Assembly: GCF_004217285.1 (NCBI RefSeq)
Contig: NZ_SHKS01000001.1
Span: 1,123,195-1,187,194, forward strand
Direction: 5' to 3'
DNA length: 64,000 nucleotides
Origin: Streptomyces sp. BK239
GTDB lineage: Bacteria > Actinomycetota > Actinomycetes > Streptomycetales > Streptomycetaceae
Below, one piece after another: positions 58,356-64,000 of this stretch; position 1 is the first letter of the stretch; each line of letters starts with the position of its first letter. The notes below the pieces were generated by a model, which ran no database searches, had not been told where the DNA came from, and was given only the letters and a program-made list of their open reading frames with translations. The position numbers and the translations under genes are program-made.

Positions 58356-58453
58356 CCCCGTTCCACGACCGCTGGACCGGCCGAACCTGGCCACCCCGTT
58401 CCACGGCCGCTGGACCAGCCAAACCTGACCGACCCGTTCCACGGCCGCTGTCC
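58356..58453. repeat. 38-bp tandem repeat, about 2.6 copies
   Basis: Units start at 58356, 58394 and 58432, each beginning (C/A)CCCGTTCCACG(A/G)CCGCTG. The first two full units differ at only a few positions; the third is cut at about 58453. Downstream, 58500-58640 is C-rich with no gene. Confidence 0.9.
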
Positions 58454-58740
58454 CCGGGGGACTACGGCCGCCGAGACACCGGGCCGCCTGCCCACGCGCG
58501 GTAGCGCCCGGCGAACAAGCCCCACCCCCCACCTCTCCAACCTCCCCCCACCCGCATCCATCCCAGCCCGACCTCACCAACCCCCAACCCTCACCCCCAC
58601 CCCAACACACCTCACGCCCAACCCACTTGGGCTGGTAACCGGTGTGTTCACTCACCCTTGAGGCACCCTTGACTCGATCAAGAACTGACATGAGCCTGGC
58701 ATCTGTTCGCTGTTGCGGCGAACCCACACCAGGGGGGTTC

Positions 58741-61698
58741 ATGAGACGTAGAGCGAGATCGATCCTCGCTGTCGGCGCGCTCCTGATCGGCGGAGCGAGC
58801 CTCGCGCCCATCGCCCAGGCACAACCCGGGAGTCCGGCGAAGGACACCGACGCGGACGAGGTCAAGGTGTTCCGCGCCGAGGTCACCAAGAAGCAGATCC
58901 CGCTGCTGCTGGCGGCCGGTCAGGACGGTCACGAACTCAGTGAGCGGGCGCCCGCGCGGGGCACCGCGACCGTCGAGGTCTACCTCACCGACAAGCAGGC
59001 CGAGAAGCTGGAGCAGCAGGGCGTCCCGCTCACCGAGCACACCCTGTCCGCCAAGGCGGAGGCCCGCGTGCAGGCCGCCGCCGACGGGGTGTTCCGGCCC
59101 TACAGCGGCAAGGGCGGCCTGAAGGAGGAGATCCTCCGCACCGCCCAGGAGAACCCCGGCCTCACCAAGGTCGTCTCCATCGGCAAGACCGTCGGCGGAC
59201 AGGACATCCTCGCCCTCAAGCTCACCAAGGACGCACAGCGGAGCAAGGACGGCTCCAAGCCGGCCACGCTGTACATGTCCAACCAGCACGCGCGCGAGTG
59301 GATCACGCCGGAGATGACCCGCCGGCTGCTCCACCACTACCTGGACAGCTACTCGACGGACCAGCGCGTCAAGAAGATCGTCGACACCACCGAGCTGTGG
59401 TTCCTGCTGTCCGCCAACCCGGACGGCTACGACTACACCTTCCAGAGCGCCGACAACCGCCTGTGGCGCAAGAACCTGCGGGACGTCAACGCCGACGGCG
59501 TCATCGGCACCGGCGACGGCGTCGACCTCAACCGCAACTTCGCCTACAAGTGGGGCTACGACGACGAGGGTTCGTCCCCCACCCCCACCAGCCAGACCTA
59601 CCGCGGCCCGGGCCCGAACTCCGAGCCCGAGACCAAGGCGCTGGACGCCTTCGAGAAGCGCATCGGCTTCGCATACGGCGTCAACTACCACTCCGCCGCC
59701 GAACTCCTCCTCTACGGCGTCGGCTGGCAGGTCGCCACCGACACCCCGGACGACGTCGCCTACAAGGCGCTCGCCGGCACCCCGGCGAACTCCGCGATCC
59801 CCGGCTACCACCCGCAGGTCTCCTCGGAGCTGTACACCACCAACGGCGAGGCCGACGGCCACGCGGCCAACGTCAACGGCACGGCGATGTTCACCCCCGA
59901 GATGTCGACCTGTCAGACGGCCTCGGACCTCGTCCCGGACGACCAGTGGAAAGCGGCCGACTGCCAGTCCGTCTTCAACTTCCCGGACGACGAGAAGCTG
60001 ATCCAGCAGGAGTTCGCGAAGAACATCCCCTTCGCCCTCTCCGTCGCCGAGAGCGCCGCGCGCCCGGACCGGCCGAAGTCCTCGGTCGGCCTGACCGCGG
60101 CCGACTTCACCCTCGCGCCGTTCAGCACGTCGTACTCGCGCGGGCACAAGCAGGAGGTCTCGGTCGTCGCACGCAAGGCGATCCGCGACAAGGAGCTCAA
60201 GTACCGCGTCGACGGCGGCCCCGTGCATGACCAGAGGCTCAAGTCCTGGGGCGGCGGCGAGACCTACGGCGGCGCGGACGACCTCTACTTCGACGAGTAC
60301 CGCGCCAAGGTCAAGCACGGCGAACCGGGTGACAAGGTCGAGGTGTGGTTCACCGGTGAGGACGAGGGCGGCGCGCAGGTCTCCAGCGCGCACTTCACGT
60401 ACACGGTCGCCGAACTGCCCAAGGCGGACACGCTGGTCGTCGCCGAGGAGGGCGCGGCCGCCACGCAGGCGCAGACCTACGTCGACGCGCTGAAGGCCAA
60501 CGGCCACAAGGCGGTCGTCTGGGACGTCGCACGGCAGGGCGTGCCGGACGCGCTCGGCGTTCTCGGCCACTTCGACACCGTCGTCCACTACACGGGCGCG
60601 AGCGCCCCGGGCAACCCGACCCAGTTGGAACTGCGCGCCTACCTCAACGAGGGCGGCAAACTGATCGAGGCGGGCGAACTCGCGGGCGGCAACGTCGACC
60701 TGGGCGACGGCACCCCGTCCAACGACTTCAGCCAGTACTACCTGGGCGCCTACACCCGCACCTCCCTGCCCGGCGCGACCGCCTTCGAGGGCACGGGCGC
60801 GCTGGCCGGCTCCGGCGGACCGCTGGGCGCGGCGCCCGGCAATCCGCTGAACCAGGCGGGCTCGTTCAGTGTCACCTCCGAGACCCTGCCCGTGTCCCGC
60901 TTCCCGCAGTTCGCCAGCGCGGGAGCGGGCCGCTACCCCGGCACGGTCAACCCGTTCGGGCCCTATGAGGGCGCCTCCATGGCCGCCGTCACCCACAGCG
61001 ACTACGCCTGGAACCGCCTCACCCGCACCATCGACCTCACCGGTGTGAGCGCTTCCCAGAAGCCGGCGCTGCGGACCCGGCTGCTGTGGGACACCGAACC
61101 GGGCTACGACCACGCCGTCCTGGAGGCGCACACCGCGGGAGCCGACGACTGGACCACGCTGCCGGAGGCCGGCGGCGCCACCGGCACCGCCGTCCCCGCC
61201 GAATGCGAGGCCGGGTACCTCCTCCAGTCGCACCCCGCGCTCAAGCGGTACCTGACGCTCAGCGGCGGCGCCTGCGCCCCGACAGGTACCAGCGGCTCCT
61301 GGAACAGCTTCACGGGCGCCTCGGCCGGCTGGCGGGACGTGTCCTTCGACCTGTCCGCCTACGCCGGGAAGTCCGTGGAGGTGTCGCTCTCCTACATCAC
61401 CGACCCCGGCACCGGAGGCCGTGGCGTCCTCGCCGACAACGCCTCCGTCGTCGTGGGCGGGAACGCGGTGCAGACCGAGGGCTTCGAGACGTCGCTCGGC
61501 GCCTGGAGCGTGCCCGGCCCGCCCGCCGGCAGCCCCGCCGTCGTCAAGGACTGGGAGCGCAGCGGAGCCCTGTTCCAGACGTACGCCGCGGTCGCCACCG
61601 ACGACACCGTGCTGCTGGGCTTCGGACTGGAGCACCTCACCGCCGCCGCCGACCGCAAGGCGCTCATCGGAAAGGCCCTCGCATCACTTGATCGGTGA
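58741..61698 (+). CDS. Secreted M14 zinc carboxypeptidase
   Basis: A 985-residue exported peptidase. A signal peptide covers residues 1-35 (RRRARSILAVGALLIGGASLAPIAQA). A propeptide-like part (36-125) precedes the M14 domain: Zn ligands H and E in MSNQHAREWITPEM (about 178-191), ANPDGYDYTF near 225, DLNRNFAYKW near 262 (substrate Asn-Arg), the third Zn His in GVNYHSAAELLLYG near 318, and the catalytic Glu in MFTPEMSTCQ near 385. The remaining 550 residues include a beta-rich region and a CBM/MAM-like sandwich (SGSWNSFTGASAGWRDVSFDLSAYAGKSVEVSLSYITDPG). ATG 58741 follows GGGGGGG; an upstream in-frame start at 58690 lacks a signal-like context. Confidence 0.93.
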   Translation: MRRRARSILAVGALLIGGASLAPIAQAQPGSPAKDTDADEVKVFRAEVTKKQIPLLLAAGQDGHELSERAPARGTATVEVYLTDKQAEKLEQQGVPLTEHTLSAKAEARVQAAADGVFRPYSGKGGLKEEILRTAQENPGLTKVVSIGKTVGGQDILALKLTKDAQRSKDGSKPATLYMSNQHAREWITPEMTRRLLHHYLDSYSTDQRVKKIVDTTELWFLLSANPDGYDYTFQSADNRLWRKNLRDVNADGVIGTGDGVDLNRNFAYKWGYDDEGSSPTPTSQTYRGPGPNSEPETKALDAFEKRIGFAYGVNYHSAAELLLYGVGWQVATDTPDDVAYKALAGTPANSAIPGYHPQVSSELYTTNGEADGHAANVNGTAMFTPEMSTCQTASDLVPDDQWKAADCQSVFNFPDDEKLIQQEFAKNIPFALSVAESAARPDRPKSSVGLTAADFTLAPFSTSYSRGHKQEVSVVARKAIRDKELKYRVDGGPVHDQRLKSWGGGETYGGADDLYFDEYRAKVKHGEPGDKVEVWFTGEDEGGAQVSSAHFTYTVAELPKADTLVVAEEGAAATQAQTYVDALKANGHKAVVWDVARQGVPDALGVLGHFDTVVHYTGASAPGNPTQLELRAYLNEGGKLIEAGELAGGNVDLGDGTPSNDFSQYYLGAYTRTSLPGATAFEGTGALAGSGGPLGAAPGNPLNQAGSFSVTSETLPVSRFPQFASAGAGRYPGTVNPFGPYEGASMAAVTHSDYAWNRLTRTIDLTGVSASQKPALRTRLLWDTEPGYDHAVLEAHTAGADDWTTLPEAGGATGTAVPAECEAGYLLQSHPALKRYLTLSGGACAPTGTSGSWNSFTGASAGWRDVSFDLSAYAGKSVEVSLSYITDPGTGGRGVLADNASVVVGGNAVQTEGFETSLGAWSVPGPPAGSPAVVKDWERSGALFQTYAAVATDDTVLLGFGLEHLTAAADRKALIGKALASLDR

Positions 61699-61760
61699 CG
61701 CACCGGTCAACTCCCTTTGACGGTGCGTGGCGAAAACGGGCCCGAAGGGCCTCTGGCCAG

Positions 61761-61796
61761 GGCGGTCCGTACCCCTACTGGCGGGTACGGACCGCC
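61761..61796 (+). terminator. Strong hairpin between the carboxypeptidase and gap
   Basis: Perfect 14-bp stem GGCGGTCCGTACCC (61761-61774) with 61783-61796, 8-base loop, about 60 bp past the carboxypeptidase stop. Confidence 0.8.
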
Positions 61797-61847
61797 ATGC
61801 CGTGTATGGGCCGACTCAATGTCACTCCCCGGGGTCCGGAGAGGTAG

Positions 61848-62933
<1,086 letters not shown>

Positions 62934-62962
62934 CCGACAGAGCGGGCGGCTCGGTGTGAGAG

Positions 62963-63002
62963 CAGGGCCCGGGCAGCGCGAGGACGCGCGGCCCGGGCCC
63001 TG
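62963..63002 (+). terminator. Hairpin between gap and pgk
   Basis: Perfect 12-bp stem CAGGGCCCGGGC (62963-62974) with 62991-63002; the 16-base loop has its own CGCG pairing. It lies 29 bp after the gap stop and may attenuate read-through into pgk. Confidence 0.75.
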
Positions 63003-63068
63003 ACTCACGTCACGACAGGCCTTCTCTACGATCACGGAGTACCACCAGCCCTCCCGGGAGCCCCTTTC

Positions 63069-64000
63069 ATGAAGACGATCGACGAACTTCTCTCCGAAGG
63101 CGTGGCAGGCAAGCGCGTCTTCGTCCGTGCCGACCTCAACGTGCCGCTGGACGGCGGCGCCATCACCGACGACGGCCGCATCCGTGCCGTGCTGCCGACC
63201 GTCAAGGCCCTCGCGGACGCGGGCGCCAAGGTGGTCGTCGCCTCGCACCTGGGCCGCCCCAAGGGCGCCCCGGACCCGGCCTTCTCCCTCGCCCCGGCCG
63301 CCGCCCGCCTCGGTGAACTCCTCGGCGGCGACGTGGCGTTCGCGACCGACACGGTCGGCGAGTCCGCCCGCTCCGTCGTCGCCGGCCTCACCGACGGCCA
63401 GGTCGCCGTCATCGAGAACCTGCGCTTCAACGCGGGCGAGACGTCCAAGGACGACGCCGAGCGCGGCGAGTTCGCCGACCGGCTCGCCGAACTCGCCGAC
63501 CTCTACGTCGGCGACGGCTTCGGCGCGGTGCACCGCAAGCAGGCGTCCGTCTACGACCTCCCGGCCCGGCTGCCGCACGCGGCCGGCTACCTCATCGCCA
63601 CCGAGGTCGGCGTCCTGAAGAAGCTCACCGAGGACGTCAAGCGGCCCTACGTCGTCGCCCTCGGCGGCGCCAAGGTCTCCGACAAGCTCGCCGTCATCGA
63701 CGAGCTGCTCGGCAAGGCCGACCGCCTCCTCATCGGCGGCGGCATGGCGTACACCTTCCTCAAGGCCCAGGGCCACGAGGTCGGCATCTCCCTCCTCCAG
63801 GAGGACCAGATCCCGACCGTCACCGAGTACATCGCGCGCGCCGAGAAGACCGGCGTCGAACTGGTCCTGCCGGTCGACGTGCTGGTCTCGCCCGAGTTCC
63901 CGGACCTGAAGGCGAAAACGCCCACCCACCCCACGACCGTCGCCGCGGACTCGATCCCCGCCGACCAGGAGGGTCTGGACATCGGTCCCGAGACCCGCAA
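63069..64000 (+). CDS. pgk: Phosphoglycerate kinase, 3' end outside window
   Basis: 310 codons of PGK are present. KRVFVRADLNVPLDGGAITDDGRIRAVLPTVKAL (about 15-48), VVVASHLGRPKG (about 57-68), VAVIENLRFNAGETSKDD near 116 and PYVVALGGAKVSDKLAVIDELLGKADRLLIGGGMAYTFLKAQG (about 195-237) are all standard. It makes ATP from 1,3-bisphosphoglycerate. GGGAG precedes ATG 63069. The nucleotide-binding C-terminal part continues beyond 64000. Confidence 0.97.
   Translation, partial: MKTIDELLSEGVAGKRVFVRADLNVPLDGGAITDDGRIRAVLPTVKALADAGAKVVVASHLGRPKGAPDPAFSLAPAAARLGELLGGDVAFATDTVGESARSVVAGLTDGQVAVIENLRFNAGETSKDDAERGEFADRLAELADLYVGDGFGAVHRKQASVYDLPARLPHAAGYLIATEVGVLKKLTEDVKRPYVVALGGAKVSDKLAVIDELLGKADRLLIGGGMAYTFLKAQGHEVGISLLQEDQIPTVTEYIARAEKTGVELVLPVDVLVSPEFPDLKAKTPTHPTTVAADSIPADQEGLDIGPETR

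Noticed and set aside
57473..58428. Plus-strand frames through the post-whiA repeats, some reading Pro-Thr-Gly-Gly-Gly-like
   Set aside because: Two frames are open at once, the pentapeptide pattern jumps frame at indels, and there is no start with a ribosome site. Treated as non-coding repeat.
58151..58453. Possible CRISPR array from regular short repeats
   Set aside because: The 17-bp and 38-bp units are head to tail with no unique spacers, and no cas genes are present.

Overview
The window is a high-GC actinomycete chromosome, almost certainly Streptomyces. The signs are the codon use, the many GTG starts, and the conserved core order uvrB ... uvrA ... uvrC-rapZ-yvcK-whiA ... gap-pgk, which includes the sporulation regulator whiA. 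All identifications come from reading translated sequence; no database search was run.

Layout. 0-6.8 kb: a truncated MocR-type regulator divergent from an AhpD-like protein, a solitary glutamate synthase small subunit, and small conserved genes (DUF1772, DUF2293, uridine-kinase-like, CBS pair, methyltransferase). 6.8-13.3 kb: a pseudouridine catabolic pair (psuG and a PfkB kinase), an MFS exporter, ogt, a secreted glycerophosphodiesterase and a MHYT membrane sensor. 13.3-20.8 kb: uvrB, terD, a TerD protein fused to a degenerate FtsK-like domain, terC behind a manganese-riboswitch-like leader, and chaA. 20.8-26.4 kb: an MHS transporter, an S66 peptidase, aroQ and a polar amino acid ABC transporter.

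26.4-45.4 kb is an accessory region in three blocks: SpoIIE phosphatase + STAS + hydrolase + nitronate monooxygenase; a complete divergent isorenieratene-type carotenoid cluster (crtY-T-U against crtE-I-B and a Rieske oxygenase); and TetR + thioredoxin-reductase-like enzyme + drug exporter. Each block boundary carries a decayed piece of the 3' part of one MBL-fold hydrolase gene, whose only intact copy sits at 45.4-46.0 kb. The pieces lie at 26.67, 31.6-31.8 and 40.94-41.0 kb, all in the same orientation. I read this as stepwise accretion of gene modules at the 3' part of the MBL gene, and it is the most novel-looking structure here.

45.4-64 kb returns to core genes: MBL hydrolase, a mycothiol-dependent isomerase family protein, uvrA, a sugar kinase with an HTH regulator, uvrC-rapZ-yvcK-whiA, about 1.3 kb of stacked tandem-repeat families, a secreted M14 carboxypeptidase, gap and the start of pgk.

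Regulation seen in sequence. ogt, uvrB and uvrA each have a perfect LexA-independent DNA-damage promoter (TTGTCRGTG-N8-TAnnnT, the PafBC-type RecA-NDp motif). uvrC and terD have near matches. For ogt, uvrB and uvrC the -10 box ends 6-7 nt before the start codon, implying leaderless mRNAs. The terC leader can alternate between a P1 helix and an exact 10-bp sequestering helix over the ribosome binding site. Four-nucleotide ATGA/GTGA overlaps couple psuG-psuK, the ABC operon, crtT-crtU, crtE-I-B-Rieske and uvrC-rapZ-yvcK.
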